A DNA stretch of 40,181 nucleotides, taken from NCBI GenBank assembly GCA_902787365.1, contig CADAGC010000006.1:1-40181 (forward strand), given 5' to 3'. Position numbers and translations under genes: made by a program. How positions within the stretch are numbered: the first letter of the stretch is position 1; each line of letters opens with the position of its first letter. Below the pieces are notes generated by a model that was given only the letters and a program-made list of their open reading frames with translations, was not told the DNA's origin and ran no database searches. This DNA comes from an uncultured Ruminococcus sp. Lineage in GTDB: Bacteria; Bacillota; Clostridia; Oscillospirales; Ruminococcaceae. This document shows positions 40,176 through 40,181 of the stretch, piece by piece.

Positions 40176-40181
40176 AAGAGA

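Overview
The window looks like a chromosome segment of a gut or rumen Ruminococcus-type Firmicute (Oscillospiraceae). The evidence is the AAAGGAGG ribosome binding sites, TGnTATAAT promoters with 17-base spacers, a signal-less GH10 xylanase, CotH and beta-helix surface proteins, WYL and CbxX-type AAA proteins, and IS200. The genus is inferred from gene content and style, not from a database search.

Region 1 (1-16051) is ordinary chromosome with a cyclic-di-GMP and cell-surface flavour. It holds a partial lipase-like hydrolase, a DUF1963 protein and a phosphohexomutase. Next come an EAL phosphodiesterase fused to a beta-helix-like tail, a secreted 893-residue beta-helix protein and a large secreted CotH-kinase protein. 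A leftward operon follows: diguanylate cyclase, then tandem-AAA ATPase, then MORN protein. A cytoplasmic GH10 xylanase (16278-17333) lies divergent to that operon.

Region 2 (17337-18400) is a peculiar leftward unit: a 42-residue ORF, a terminator/attenuator, a small XRE-type regulator, and four tRNA-like genes (Glu, Leu-like, His-like, Ser). The Leu-like tRNA is split by a 176-bp inverted-repeat element between its variable loop and T-arm. The His-like one has an acceptor stem that cannot pair.

Region 3 (18432-24615) has a YaiI/YqxD protein, a membrane-anchored remnant of a GGDEF protein, and a leftward two-gene operon. That operon encodes a TIR/transmembrane/beta-propeller protein and a DHH/DHHA1 phosphoesterase, a candidate signalling or defence pair.

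Region 4 (24746-25687) is an IS200-type insertion (tnpA only). Inverted repeats could hide the tnpA ribosome binding site in read-through RNA. Beyond it lies the displaced terminator of the tRNA-Trp array.

Region 5 (25693-39715) is a 14.0-kb integrative element inserted in the 3' end of tRNA-Trp. A 23-bp direct repeat marks both ends, a tyrosine integrase sits next to the tRNA, and a second identical 23-bp repeat inside both ends is a likely integrase arm site. Cargo: an eight-gene leftward operon (PD-(D/E)XK nuclease, two uncharacterised small proteins, WYL regulator, 144-residue protein, tandem AAA ATPase, sigma-4-like protein, small hydrolase); a phosphatase-like gene; a UvrD/helicase-IV-type helicase with a transglutaminase-like membrane protein; an excisionase-like protein and a MobC-like protein without a visible relaxase.

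Region 6 (39693-40175) is the downstream end of a leftward rRNA operon: 5S rRNA, then tRNA-Lys, tRNA-Glu, tRNA-Met (or Ile2) and tRNA-Trp. The element carries its own hairpin terminator in the orientation needed to replace the one it displaced.
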